Shown: positions 1 through 16,548 of the stretch, piece by piece
Numbering within the stretch: the stretch's first letter is position 1
Layout of the letters: each line of letters starts with the position of its first letter
Assembly: GCA_029582265.1 (NCBI GenBank)
Contig: CM055819.1
Location: 25,558,715 to 25,622,714, forward strand
DNA: 64,000 nucleotides
Direction of reading: 5' to 3'
From: Zoroaster sp. YZ-2022
Lineage: Eukaryota; Echinodermata; Asteroidea; Forcipulatida; Zoroasteridae
Notes under the pieces: model-generated
The model's database searches: none
Told to the model about the DNA's origin: nothing
The model's input: only the letters and a program-made list of their open reading frames with translations
Program-made: the position numbers and the translations under genes

Positions 1-771
1 TTTTTATGTTGATGTAACCCCGACCTAAAAGAGGTCTTAGGTTACTAATTTTCTTTTCTGTAAACTACATTAATTTCTTAATGTATTAATTTCTTAATGT
101 ACAAATTTCTTACTCCTTTGGAAACATGTTCTTATATTCACAAGCTGGCCTTGTGAACAGGGTTAATTTCTTATCTTCCTGCTAGCATTTGTTCTATACC
201 TACTTCTGTTTATGATTAGGTATTAATCTTCCTGTTACTTGGTAAAGTGAAGATGCACCTGTTGCATGCTTTTGTTTTTAGTTAAGTGTGAGTTCACAAG
301 TTTACCCACACAATAGTTTTTCCCTTCCTTGGGGCTGTGTAGGTGGCAGACCCTTAATCCGGATCCTTGAAGGCACCTTCCCAGCTTGGGGTAGGGTGTG
401 AAATCACTGCAATGTCTTATCTGCCCGGTTACACAGTGACCAATCAGCTTTAGAGCCATATGTGATACTTTTTAAATTGTCCAATAAGGGTCTGGCTTGA
501 CCATGCGATCAGGGCTTGGGGTGAGTGACTGTTTGCCCCAAGTTTGGCTAGACCTAGCATTCTCGCTCCAGCCACCGTCCTAATCACAGGCAGTTCTGTC
601 ATCTAGTTTCGTCAGAGGTTTTCCGACTCTGCACATTTTACTTCATTTCATCATATTTTACTCTCCGAATGTTGGCTCTTTTTAATAGGTGAGTTTAAAG
701 TTAAATATGAATTACCTTATGTATTAATGTGCAGCTTCCATATGAGAATTTATCTTAGTTATATTTTTGTT

Positions 772-799
772 CAAACTTAACTCCGTGAGGTTAAGTTTG
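772..799. repeat. Perfect 10-bp hairpin
   Basis: CAAACTTAAC at 772-781 is the exact reverse complement of GTTAAGTTTG at 790-799, with an 8-base loop. It would form a stable stem-loop. Function is unknown. Confidence 0.6.
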
Positions 800-882
800 G
801 AGTCTGATTTCTTGAGTTTATGAGTATCTTGCATTTTCCTTATTCACTGTGTTTTAGTGATTTGGCATATAATTTCCTTATC

Positions 883-1090
883 AAAACTTAAAGACACAAA
901 CTGCTGTTTTATGATAAAGTTTTGAAGTTAGAAGATTTATCTCTATGGAAGAGGTTGCTAATTTTTTTTTATTATTACGTTTCTATTCTTGAACTGTTCA
1001 ATGTACCCAAAACTTAGGGACACAAACTGGTGTCTTGTAATAGAGTTTTGGAGGACAGAGATTTTGAATCTACGAGAGAGGTTTTTATTT
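883..1090 (+). repeat. Imperfect direct duplication, period 126 bp
   Basis: AAAACTTA-(A/G)-(A/G)-GACACAAACTG at 883 recurs at 1009, and similarity continues for about 75 bases through (A/G)GAGGTT. This looks like an old tandem duplication. Confidence 0.55.
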
Positions 1091-2247
1091 TAATTTAAGT
1101 AATTCTTGTGCTCTTGTTTAATTATAATGTTTTCTACAAGGAGAAGTTGTTCTCATTTAATTATTATTTTATCACCTAATGTGAGGTGGTCTTCGGGAAA
1201 TTTTATTCAGCCTACATTGATTGTATGGTTTGTAGAATTTTGTAATTATGGCATGGACCAGACGCTCTTTTTAATAGCTCGGACTACTGGGACAACCACA
1301 CCAGCAGATAGACTGGACGTTGTTCAAAGACTGAGGATCGCCTTAGCACCTTATAAACACCTAGTACGTCCGAGACTACTATCAGCCATGCAACTTTATC
1401 ATCTTTAACCGCAAGTATCAACTTATCTTATGATTCTACATGTTTGAGGATTCACCATTTTCATAATTCATCAGTCTGAAGAACCACCATGCTAACAAGA
1501 AGCATTCCGCCGCTTCGAGATTTTCCAAGATCGTTCCGGAGGACGAACGCGTTATAGTTTCTTTAGCATTTGGCGCCTTTAATCATTTTATGTATTTAAA
1601 TTCCAGGATCCTGATCATTGTATAATTTCTTTCTTTCTATTTTTGCATTTCGTTTAACATATTTTATGATACAGAGAATAAACCTACAGTTTTCTGTATG
1701 TGCACACCAATCTTGAATTTTCCTACGTGAGTTTTGTTTTCTCAAAAGGGAGTTGTTTAATGTTTTCGGTTCCCGCTATTTTGAAGGTGAACTACGGGTA
1801 ATTACATTGATATTTTTAAGACATAATTATGAGCTCTGTTTTTGAGTCGTTTAATTTTAACTTGTATGCATTCATCCAAGATTTCCAGAATACAAGCTTC
1901 CATGCGAGCTTGTGCTGACAGTTGATCAGGAATACTGTTCACATCGAAAGGAAGGTACAATTGTGTGTATACCATGTTTTTGTGCAATTATGTTGACGGT
2001 GAAGGGCATTCATAATCAAAATAGTCCCTATATGTTGTCAAGAGATGCAGGTAGACCATTCGGTTATGCAGGTTCAAGTACTGTTTATATTGCAGCTAGA
2101 ATAGTTGTTTTAACTTCAAGTGTACGAATTGCAAACGTTTTTGTCAATATCTTGTTAGAGGTCAGTTATTGCAATGTGATAATGATCCGTCTCGATCGTG
2201 TTCCGGGACAACTTCTGTTTTAAAATTCTTTCTCTTCGGCGATTTTT

Positions 2248-2358
2248 GTTGAAATCTTTGTTGAAAATAGAAATCAATCAAACTGTTGAAATTTTTGTTG
2301 AAAATAGAAATCAATCAAACTGTTGAAATTTTTGTTGAAAATAGAAATCAATCAAACT
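2248..2358 (+). repeat. Tandem repeat, 3 x 37 bp
   Basis: Three nearly identical 37-bp units start at 2248, 2285 and 2322, each opening GTTGAAAT and ending CAATCAAACT. Only one base in unit 1 differs (ATCTTTG versus ATTTTTG), so the expansion is recent. Confidence 0.9.
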
Positions 2359-3744
2359 GTAATCTGTCATATGATGCCACATAAAATGAAACATGTATTC
2401 TTAAATGCTATAGTTAATGTGTTACATTCCGCACCAAAAATTAGAGCCAAACAAGTAATTATAGCGATAACAAAAACGCCAGTACTTCCTTTAGCTGGTT
2501 CAGTCAAACTGTCCAGTTTATTTTTAAAACGAAAGCCCCCAGGTAAAAAGTCTCCTAGCCTCAGCTGTCAACTCCCACGAAGGCAACATTTTTGGACTTC
2601 CACGCTTTAACACTGTGTTATATTAATAAATCCCCTTGTAACATTTAAGATTTAAAAGTGATTGTGAAAAAGCTTACAACATATAGATCGATGTGGCTAA
2701 AAGAAATAACCCGGAGCACTTTGGTTATAAAGCTTTGGTCAGTCTGTTTGTAGGTCAATAATGGGTTTCAAACAGCGAGTAAATTGGGCTCTTTATTGCC
2801 ACCAGCGGTTTATTGTGACTAACAGGAAATTAGTATGCTTCTAAACAAGAATGAATCCCAGACATACAATAGGGAGAAGAAATCTAGTATCGTGATAATA
2901 ATGAAGATATCGATCAGTTTTATACATCACTCGGTCTGTGATATGTTGAAGGCCGGAGAAACGATCTTACGCTGAATACCCTCCCAAGAGGGCTGACCTC
3001 GCTCGGAGAACACGGCCTGTCACTAATGAACATTATTCTCACCTGCCGAGTAGTCAGCGGCGCCTGGCTGAACATGTATTCCCTCGTGTGGCCCACTTCG
3101 GGTGTCACGTTTCATTTTACTTCTGGTGGAGATGATATTTTTAATCACTGGAAACCATGCAATACGTAATGAATAACGCAGAAACGGCTTCCCTGACGTA
3201 CCGCCAGAAGAGAGTCATCATCAACATTACTTCATTAGAGTCCCTGAGTTTGTTTGGGTGGTTATACGAGAGAATAATGACTTAAACGCAGGTAAGTATC
3301 CAACACAAATCCGTGGTATATCGCCCAATTTGAAAGTACAAGAATCTGCTAACTTGACGATATGCAGGTCACAATATCTCCATTATAAGCTCCCGGTTTG
3401 GGGCAATTCATTCTTTAATTAAAATGACGGCTCATGAACCGTAACCCGATACGTCCTTAGGACTGTCCACAGTCTGTAATGCAATACCACCAGCGGATGT
3501 TGTTAGTCCTCTGAAGCCAAGTTTAACACCAGTATTTAAAAACATTCAAAAGGGCGCATCTTCAAGAAAAACAGTGGGGGAAAGTTGAAGAAAAAAGTAA
3601 AAGCGCATATACTTTTTTTTAGAACCGAAAATAGAACAGAGTGGGCAAGAAGGAAATAAAAGAAGCAGTACAAAGAACTGAAGTTCAACTTAATACAACA
3701 AACCTAAAAGAACATAATTATATAGGTCGTTATATTTTAAAGTA
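2359..3744. other. Non-coding stretch, nothing recognised
   Basis: No convincing coding exon, RNA gene or repeat boundary is visible. The short open frames here lack recognisable motifs. Confidence 0.5.
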
Positions 3745-3745
3745 C

Positions 3746-4283
3746 CGAATACCGTACGAGCGCTCTACCAACTGAGCTAACCAGCCCCTATGTTGGTGGG
3801 CGGTCCACTTATGCCAATTATCTATTGCTCTATGGGGCCAGGTCAGAGGCCAAACCATATTTGCTGAGTAGCCAGGGATCAAGCCCCGGTCAGATGCAAA
3901 CAACCTGGGTAACGGCAGTTGCGGGGATCACACAACTTGGGACACAAGCCTTTTATGTGGTTGTACACAAAGTAGATTTATAGGGAGAAACTGACCTGAA
4001 TATTATATAAACGGGTAGCGAGCAAAGAAAAATTGGCCGATGCCGGACTCGAACCCGCGACCTCTCGAATACCGTACGAGCGCTCTACCAACTGAGCTAA
4101 CCAGCCCCTATGTTGGTGGGCGGTCCACTTATGCCAATTATCTATTGCTCTATGGGGCCAGGTCAGAGGCCAAACCATATCTGCCGAGTAGCCAGGGATC
4201 ATCACCGGTCAGATGCAAACAAACTGGGTAACGGCAGTAGCGGGGATCACACAACTTGGGACACAAACCTTTTACGTGGTTGT
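3746..4283 (-). mobile_element. tRNA-headed SINE, tandem dimer (second head truncated)
   Basis: Two copies of a ~235-bp segment lie exactly 300 bp apart (3746 and 4046 onward). Read on the minus strand, each begins with a tRNA-like head containing box A (TAGCTCAGTTGGTAGAG) and continues into a body rich in GGGGCCAGGTCAG-type sequence on the plus strand. The copy at 4035 onward has a complete head. The copy at 3746 has lost the 3' half of its head. The downstream copy runs into an (AT)n tract. I infer a SINE inserted as, or duplicated into, a dimer. A local segmental duplication of one SINE is an alternative. Confidence 0.7.
4035..4106 (-). mobile_element. tRNA-like SINE head (72 nt)
   Basis: It folds as a cloverleaf on the minus strand: a 7-bp acceptor stem (GGCUGGU with AUCGGCC, two wobbles), a GCUC/GAGC D stem, a CUCG/CGAG anticodon stem with a U-U pair at 31-39, and a T arm with the loop UUCGAGU. 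Box A and box B (GGTTCGAGTCC) are both good, so Pol III transcription is plausible. The anticodon loop has C instead of U33 and the T stem has a G-G mismatch, so I read it as a SINE head rather than a working tRNA gene. Confidence 0.7.
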
Positions 4284-4293
4284 ACACAAAGTA

Positions 4294-4456
<163 letters not shown>

Positions 4457-4509
4457 GGATGATTTTTTTCCCTATAAATGGATGAGTTTTTATGTTGTAC
4501 TTTGTCAAA

Positions 4510-4549
4510 GCCTCTGACGAAGGTCCGAATTGGATCGAAAGCTGAGGCC
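4510..4549 (+). ncRNA. Hammerhead-ribozyme-like core, probably inactive
   Basis: The plus strand carries CUGACGA (4514-4520), a 5-bp hairpin GGUCC-GAAUU-GGAUC (4522-4536), then GAAA (4537-4540). Flanking GCCU (4510-4513) can pair with AGGC (4545-4548) as helix I. That is the order of a type I hammerhead with almost no helix III, as known from Penelope-like retroelements. The cleavage triplet position reads CUG instead of NUH, so this copy is probably dead. It is a fold-by-eye assignment and the flanking AT repeats hide the parent element. Confidence 0.35.
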
Positions 4550-4562
4550 ACCCTCCGATTTA

Positions 4563-4565
<3 letters not shown>

Positions 4566-4634
<69 letters not shown>

Positions 4635-4662
4635 CACACACACACACACCCACACACACACA
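4566..4662. repeat. Compound (AT)n(CA)n microsatellite
   Basis: About 68 bp of AT dinucleotides run into ATATACACAC and then CA/CCCA repeats ending at CATGG. Confidence 0.95.
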
Positions 4663-7600
4663 TGGCAGTAAGTAAATGGCAAACACCAAACTATCACACA
4701 GTAAGGGATTGAGCAGGGGCTTTTCTAAATGTCAATAACCGAACAGATTCCCCATGAGACCTCAGAACACCGCACACCCTACGCGATAAGGATTTCTCAC
4801 GCGATACCTGATACCTTCGATAGCGGAAACTTCACGGTGCGGACAAACTGCTCCTTGCACAAGTCCTGCCTCGTACAGCACAACAGGCGACGAAAATGAA
4901 TAAATATTCGCATTCAGGACACATACGAAAGTGAAATTTAATCATGTGACACTGCGTCAAACTCTAACAAGTGACTGGTGTAACTTTCAAAAGCACATAG
5001 TAAACCGAAGCGGCTGGTTTTTCAGTCAGTTTGAAGGGGGTGATTGTTTAGATTTTCTGGGGTGCATGCCGCGAGAAGTAAACCATCTGGGCTGTAAAAT
5101 GCACACATGGCAATTCAGAGGAGTATCGAATTGCATACTAACTAACTGTATTGTGTCCTGGACATATATATAAATACAAAGATGCGACACCGATCATTTC
5201 AACTTAAAGAGTCTGGCAACAGGCAGAAATATTGATTTTTGGGTCTCGGATTGTTGGGTATAATATACGGGTATCCAAAATGTTTTGATTTTCTGTTTGT
5301 CTTTGCGTGGTTGAGAATTATATTCATGTTCATATTTACGATCACATTATTAACATCAAGTACCTAGTAGCTATTGTTTTGTGTGCAAATGCTTTGAACA
5401 GATACGTCTGTTCGTATACGTCATACTGGATGCACTGACTATGTAGAAACCTTGTTTACTGGATTGACTTATCTCATGCGTGGACGCGCTTTACTTCTGC
5501 TGCACCCATGGATGGCCCAATAATACAATCGATCACTTCGAGTTCAATTACGGAAGGACAGCAAGGAATGATGGGAATCAGTGAAGTCAGATCTGTCCTG
5601 ACAGTGAATCTGAAATGTCTCGTAGAATTGTAATAAGAAGCATGATACAGACACGTAGTCATGTAACACAAGTATGACCGACCCATGATAACAAGCATTA
5701 CAAACCGTAACAGCCTATAACAATTACTGCTATTTACTGGGGAAAGAAATTACTTTTGCAAGGATTTAATAAATAATCCACGTATCCCAGAAACAATTAA
5801 TCTTTATAAGTGTGCTACGAACCTAGAAGTGCAGGCACATATTATGACTTTGTATGATGTTGATAGAGCAGTAACGTCTTGTTCAATTACCCAGAGACTC
5901 AATTAAGACAGGCGGTAGAAGGTCAATCTATCGATCAACTACCCGGCACGTTATGGTTGACCAAAATGATAAGAGACTTGTTACCGAGACGACCGTAACG
6001 CAAAGTGATATGCAGGCATACATGCTGTGTATAAAACCTTCTCTTCTTAAAAACAAAACAAAACCTGGGATGTCCAGAGCGGGTAACTCGCCCATAGATG
6101 GATAATGTTGACACCACAGGTGTTATGTCAACACCACAGTTTTTGCAGGGGTGTTATATTATAAAACAAGCTTATATTAAAACATGTCTTGGCAATTACT
6201 GTATTGTTTGAGCAAACCGTTTATCACACTGGGTAAACAATAAACATATAACTAACTAAACACCATTTTTATTCTTCTTGTATATATCATTTAATGCAGA
6301 AATTTGTCATTTTTTGGTATAAAATGTAATTACAAAAAAACAACGTATGTAAGGTGGAATGCTTGATTCGGTCGTGTTGTATCTAGTGGGCAATTCGTAA
6401 TGCCACAATTACTGTTTGTAATCTTCCAATTAGTATTCCGGGGTAAAACATAAACGGTGTAACTCCTGAAAACAATACTTCTTATACATAAGTAAATACA
6501 ATACAAGATGTCTGTAATGGAATTCTGCTCGCAATTACCAATAATGTGTTGTAAAAAATCAATAGGGCAAGTATTACGTTTGCACAGCTTGCTAAACATC
6601 GTGTTACAAAATTACTGATTGCCACAACAAATCCACCGATCATACCGCTCAACCTTTCGAATTAAAGTTCGGTCTGTCAGCAGCTATTAAAAGCTATTGG
6701 TGGTGAATAATGTGGTATCATTTTTAATAAAACGACACTCGACAATATTAATCCGCATCCACTTTTTGGCAGTGCAGTATGAACTTCGCGACCGTTGCCT
6801 ACAAACATAACTGTTTGATGATTTATTAAACACATCACAATATATATTTCATATTTGACATTGAACTCCAAATCCTCTTAATCTACTGGTAAAGGCATCA
6901 ACGTAAAAGAAATCACCGACCCGTACGCATAAGAGAAAATTGAGCATGCAGCCACTGCCACGGTCGGCAACACGGCGTGACTCAACTGTGAAATGATTTT
7001 TCCGGGGTGGTAAGCTCGATAACGTGTAAGGACACCAAAGAATAACAACAAAAGCACGGTCTAAATTCAGCCTGTGAAATTACAGGAACGGTGATAAATA
7101 GACTATTGAAGGAACGGACAAGTAGGTTGAAAGTACAGTAGGCCTATATCTAAACAATGAATATTCTGATATTCAGTGTACTTTTTACAATGTCTATTAT
7201 AGACTATCACTTACCGATCGAAGATAAAGTGAATTTCAGTTTAAAACTTGAAGTATCGAAATCTTAAATCTCAAAAACTGAATAATTCACACTGGCCCAT
7301 GAATAGATCGCACAGCATAAAATAATTTAATGTCACGTCCAAATATCTTTGTTGTTATTAACATTGGTGAATCAATTTGAAAACAGTTTATTTTATTGGA
7401 ATGCCTTCGACCGATAAAGGTAAATTTTCAATATCACTCAGCTCACTATGTACAAAAAAGTAAATAATTATTATCAAAGCATGATCGCGAACTCGCTGGA
7501 TTTCATCATAACTCATCATCTGTCAAGGCAACGCGTTTCACGGTTATATGCACACTTTCTGTTCCATCAACTTTCATTACTACTGATACACTAACACACT

Positions 7601-7739
7601 ATATCGTGAAGTCGATTTGTATTATTGTGCAGTGTGCATTGAAGGAATACCCGGTACTCATATATGGAATATCAATGCATATTCGGCTATACTACACGAC
7701 ATTTCCACAGACTTCAACAGAGTGTGAGGGTAATTTTTG
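4663..7739. other. Non-coding stretch, nothing recognised
   Basis: No domain-bearing reading frame, tRNA or inverted-repeat element is visible. The palindromic octamer TAGGCCTA occurs at 7139. Confidence 0.5.
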
Positions 7740-8095
7740 TTTTACGATTTGGGGACGGTAGAGAGTTGGACCCATGACCAACCCACCAACGCCTCCCCAA
7801 GAATCTTGTTTAATATGCAAACCCCCAGCACTACGCTGCCGGGGGTTGGGTGAGTATATTATGGGTATGGAGATATTTTTAGCAATAAAATAGCTTGAAA
7901 CGAAATAATCTGTAATAGAAAAAAAATGGATATGAATCATTTGTGTGCTCTGAATAAAAAACTAAGGGGACTACAAATATTGGCGGACAGTGCCATTACC
8001 ATTACTTTCCCTTGTCATAAATGTTGGGAAAGGGGAAGGCAAGACATGTCCCTCGCCCTTTCGGGATTGCCGCCCGTGACCTCAAATGGTTTTCA
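7740..8095 (+). repeat. Dispersed repeat family (copy 1), with GC-rich hairpin
   Basis: Two blocks match the 60.8-61.7 kb region: GACGGTAGAGAGTTGGAC near 7753 recurs near 60851, and TAAGGGG...GACA..TT(A)CCAT near 7960-8075 recurs at 61562-61652, including the GCCGCCC(A/G)TG end. Between them lies a hairpin (AACCCCCAGC 7820-7829 with GCCGGGGGTT 7838-7847, one mismatch). It is a non-coding interspersed repeat of unknown class. Confidence 0.6.
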
Positions 8096-8334
8096 ACAGA
8101 ATTGACTTTGGGTAAAAAAAAACAAAAAAAAACAAACATTCCTAGTATTGATTGCCGTGAAACATGTCGTATTTATATCATCAAGGCCGCCACATCAACG
8201 GACGCACAGGGACTGTGTAGACTGAGACGGTATTGATTCACTTCTACTAATGGATCAGAAATGTATATGAAAACATGACAGATGAATTTGATCCGTCGTT
8301 AATGTATCCATGCATAATGTATCCATGCCAAAGG

Positions 8335-8523
8335 TCAGAATGGGGTTGGTGCAATCATTGGGCTAGGGTCTTTGCCCTTTAGTGCAATGGTGCAATCATC
8401 ATTCTCACAACACACTCCCTGTGGTGGACAGCAGCTGCACGCAATCACCTCAATTACCTTCCATAGGGGGTAAATAGGTAAATAAATCGCCACAGCTAAA
8501 ACACAAAATACAAGTTTATTCAT
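8335..8523 (-). CDS. Hypothetical small Cys-rich secreted peptide (62 aa)
   Basis: Starting at the internal Met (8523), the frame begins MNKL followed by a ~17-residue hydrophobic run, like a signal peptide. A cluster with seven Cys follows in CSCCPPQGVCCENDDC, then a Pro-containing tail. A Cys pair pattern CC...CC is vaguely granulin-like, but too short to assign. No promoter, polyA signal or homologue can be shown, and an ORF of 62 codons easily arises by chance. It is listed only because signal peptide plus Cys cluster is an unusual combination. Confidence 0.15.
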   Translation of the reverse strand: MNKLVFCVLAVAIYLPIYPLWKVIEVIACSCCPPQGVCCENDDCTIALKGKDPSPMIAPTPF

Positions 8524-8604
8524 GGTCCAAATCTCCGTAGCTATTCCCATTTGATTATACAGGGGCCACAAGCATGTCCACCTGGTACTTACACAGTGAA
8601 ACAA

Positions 8605-10736
8605 ATATTATTCTAAATGATTTTGATGATTAAATATTGATGTCAAGTACATGGGTACCGTAAATTTAAAGATGTGATAAACCGTAAACATATTTCTTTT
8701 TGAATTGATTTGCGAAGATTTTATCAAATCAATATGATGTATATTGGCGGACGAACCATGCACAGCCTAGAAGTTAAATCTGTTTAAAAACCTTTACACA
8801 TATGCGAGTTCAATTTGTATAGGTACTAGGTTCCTTTCTCCATGGTATGACTTTGTTTATTATTATAAGCGATATTTGGTATCGTCAACCGGATTGTCAT
8901 TGTGTATGATTGAAAGGCAAGTAGAACATTGATATTTTGTTACTTATATTCATATTATACAAAAGGTTGCCAGGCGGTAACTTTGTTTTTAATTAGACCT
9001 AACAATTCCTGAATTTTTTTGGTCTGAAAGCACCAGAGATAAAACAATTTTCTCATGGTTATTGGTACGTACACATCAACCACACAGAGTAGGTTATCAG
9101 ATTACAATAAGTTAATTTCATCATCTGGTGATTACCAAGTGTGCATCTTCCCTTTAACTTGGGATTTCCATTTCGTTTTAAATATAGTTTCTTGCAAACT
9201 GTCGATGTTTCTCAAAAAGCTTTGTGTGATTTATGTTGGTTCATCATATCTGTCAAAAACTTACTAAAACAAAATAAGAGAGGATAATTATTAGGTTGCA
9301 AAAACGTTATACTTTACTCTGTTATTTATTTTCACCACTGTACGAATCGGGTTTACCAACGTGGTGTACTACGCTTAGGCCTATGACCGATATCCTCTGT
9401 GGGACACTTGACGCCAATCGTCATTTATAACACTGTGAATTTATTGACTTAGAAAGAACGGAATGCCACATAGCAATTGCACCCGTTAAAAAAATGCAGA
9501 CATTATTCGTCATCCATGATGATATCAAAAATGCTGCTGAGTGGCACTGTTTATTTTCCCCCTGTGATTTGTTCTCGTGTGACTATATGGTATATACTGA
9601 CTCCCCAGTCTACGAAACTGATGGAAACGCCTAAAAGGCAAATTCCAAAAGATTCCGGAACAATTGTCAAGAACATTCTTTTTGTAACATGGTAACCATC
9701 CAAAATACACAATTCCTCTTGCCGATATGCCACTTTCAATGGTTGAGGCCTCCGTACATTTAAAGTATGAGGGGAAACTACAAACTGAAGTACAAGCTGA
9801 TCTGTAATCTATTGCCATTAAGGCAGTTTTCACGAACAAAGGGTAAAGAGCCGGGGATTACATACGGAATGCAGGAAACCAACAACACGCACCTTGTTTA
9901 TCAACGGATATATGATACAACGACAGCAGTAACAAGCCCGCTGTTTGGCATGTAACATCCCAACGAGTAAGATGAGCCAACGCTCTGAACTTGCTACAGT
10001 GAAACGTCAACATGTGACTCAGGAAACTACAGGGCAAAAAACAAGCTCGGTAAAGCCCTCGGTAAAACCCTGTGGAGAAATGAAACCACCGAGCGTGGTG
10101 AAACAGACCTGGAGCAAAAAGGCTTCGGGCCCACAGGTCACAAATTATTTCCTGAATTCATTATGAATGCTTTATTAGCCATGGCTGCATACTGTCAAAT
10201 AATTTTTAATTTAGCAACGCAGGTTTGCTAGTTGATTACATACAGTGAAATAAGGCATTTCCTAGATGTGTTCAGGTAAAAGTCGATCCTTCCGCCCAGG
10301 GAAAGGTTCACAGTGTGGATGGAGGGCATATTCATTTAGAACATTTTGAAATTGCACTGTAACTCGGACGAATGTCCTATTTTCCCCGTTTTCGTCATTA
10401 TCCATACAAATTTGAGTATTTATTTTGCTTATCCTACCTAGTCATAGTACTATAGTGTACTTTCAAAGACATTGTACTTTCAAAGTGTACTTTTAAATAA
10501 TGGTTTGAAACTTAATCCGCTGTGTAAATAAAACAGAACGTCTTGTCTATGTAATTACAACTATACCTGAGTTATTATCAATCTAAACATGCACCTCCTT
10601 GTGGATTTGCGAGGGGTTTGAAGATGTTAACCAAGTCTCGTTTCGAAACGGTTCAGGTCAAATGTTGCTCCAAACCAAATCAACTTGACCTAGAACACTG
10701 GCTTTATTTATTCCGGGATGTGACCAAAATAACAAC
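8605..10736. other. Non-coding stretch, nothing recognised
   Basis: Short open frames here show no domain or coding bias. The segment around 9141-9160 (GTGCATCTTCCCTTTAACTT) resembles 38720-38745 and may be the end of a TTAA-type MITE. Confidence 0.45.
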
Positions 10737-10952
10737 AAGTACTCATACTCAAACTCTATAGTTGTAGTCGAGTACGTTTTCATGAGTACGAGTACGAGAA
10801 CGAGTACACAAAATGTACTCAAGTACGAGTACGAGTCCGAGTACAAGTACTCATACTCAAACTCTATAGTTGTAGTCGAGTACGTTTTCATGAGTACGAG
10901 TACGAGAACGAGTACACAAAATGTACTCAAGTACGAGTACGTGTATGAGTAT
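10737..10952. repeat. Duplicated 108-bp unit built of GAGTAC/GTACTC hexamers
   Basis: Units 10737-10844 and 10845-10952 are nearly identical. Each holds (GTACTC)-like motifs at its left and (GAGTAC)-like motifs at its right, so it can fold on itself around GTCGAGTAC. Because 108 is a multiple of three, open frames appear on both strands; they are repeat artefacts. Confidence 0.9.
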
Positions 10953-11152
10953 GAGTACTACAACTCTGCAATGGGTGCTCAAGTTTTTGAGGAGACTACG
11001 AAAATGTTTTATGTTTTACAGTAAATTCAGCACAAACTCCTTTTTGTCTCTAAGATAAAGTGCTTCAGACGAAATTATTTCTCATGATGATGGATATGTG
11101 TAATTGTTGAGGGCGTAATCTGGTAATAGGCTAACCAATGGGTTACCTTTAC

Positions 11153-15770
<4,618 letters not shown>

Positions 15771-15775
15771 GGGAG

Positions 15776-15870
15776 GTACAATACAATACAATACAATGAA
15801 GGCATTTATATAGCGCTCTTAGTCTTACACAAACGGTATCACAGTGCTTTACAGTGAGATGCAAGTACAA
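15776..15870 (-). mobile_element. 3' end of a SINE or LINE with (ATTGT)n tail
   Basis: Read on the minus strand, it ends AGCGCTATATAAATGCCTTC followed by four ATTGT units. The AGCGCTATATAA phrase is shared with the 3' ends of the SINEs at 16016 and 35702. This suggests mobilisation by the same LINE machinery. Only the 3' part is recognisable. Confidence 0.6.
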
Positions 15871-16015
15871 TTTAAAAATACACAGTGCCTAAAATAAATG
15901 AGTCTTGAGAGAGTTTTGGTTTGGGTCATAATGCTGGGTGCAGCTTTTTGAAGATCCAGGAATCAGAATTTGAACGGAGTCCACTATGGTTAGGTTGGTA
16001 TGGTTAGGTTAGTGG

Positions 16016-16347
16016 AGTGTCGTGGCCGAGCGGTCTAGCTTACCGGACTCAAGTTCTGGTGTTAGTAGCAGAATATGGGTTCGAAACCCGGCCGTGACCC
16101 TTGTCCCGGACGTGTCCTTGAGCAAGACACTTAACCATAATTGCTTCTCTCCACCCAGGGGTTAAATGGGTACCTGAAGGCAGAGTTGGTTGATTAGCCC
16201 TATATGCGCTGTAATGGCAGCAATTGAGCTGTATACTCCCCAGGGAGCTAAGATGGTTTCAGGAATGATTTATGAGCCTTATGAGCCTCAGTTGGTGGAT
16301 ATGTGCGCTATATAAGTCCACTTACTATTATTATTATTATTATTATT
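16016..16347 (+). mobile_element. tRNA-Leu-derived SINE with (ATT)n tail
   Basis: The head (about 16021-16100) folds as a tRNA-Leu: acceptor GTCGTGG/CCGTGAC, box A GGCCGAGCGGTCTAGC, anticodon stem CCGGA/TCTGG with loop CTCAAGT (anticodon CAA), a long variable region and box B GGGTTCGAAACCC. The body contains GTGTCCTTGAGCAAGACACT, a phrase typical of conserved SINE central domains, and the 3' end GTGCGCTATATAAGT. It ends in seven ATT units (16327-16347), exactly where the Tx1-type LINE begins. The copy at 35702 is the same family. Confidence 0.85.
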
Positions 16348-16548
16348 TTTTTTTTTCATTCCTTTGGAGTCATACAACTCCATTTATTTCAATCAAAACA
16401 CAGTTTATAACAATAGGTGAGTTAAAACAAAAACAAGTACATACGTGAAATATTAAACAAGGGAGACAATTTGTAAGTTAAATATAAACAGTTAAAAAGA
16501 TCACACAATAACAAAAATAAGCAAGACTAAAAAACTAACAACTTATAA

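Larger units (their letters stand above)
1..2247. other. AT-rich non-coding stretch
   Basis: I recognise no gene. Short open frames here have no domain or coding signature. Visible structures are a compound hairpin at 15-50 (GTAACC pairs with GGTTAC, with GACCT/AGGTC inside), a perfect 10-bp inverted repeat at 772-799 and an imperfect duplication at 883-1090. It could be part of a degraded mobile element, but I could not find ends. Confidence 0.5.

Noticed and set aside
1106..1408. 100-residue open frame near the left end
   Set aside because: No domain, biased low-complexity N-terminal half and no splice or polyA context; length is compatible with chance.
2248..2358. CRISPR-like array
   Set aside because: Units are contiguous with no spacers, and the genome is animal.
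4035..4106. Functional tRNA gene
   Set aside because: The anticodon loop lacks U33, two stems have mismatches, and the sequence continues into a SINE body with a second truncated copy 300 bp away.
16021..16100. Functional tRNA-Leu(CAA) gene
   Set aside because: The head is fused to a SINE body and an ATT tail and recurs at 35702.
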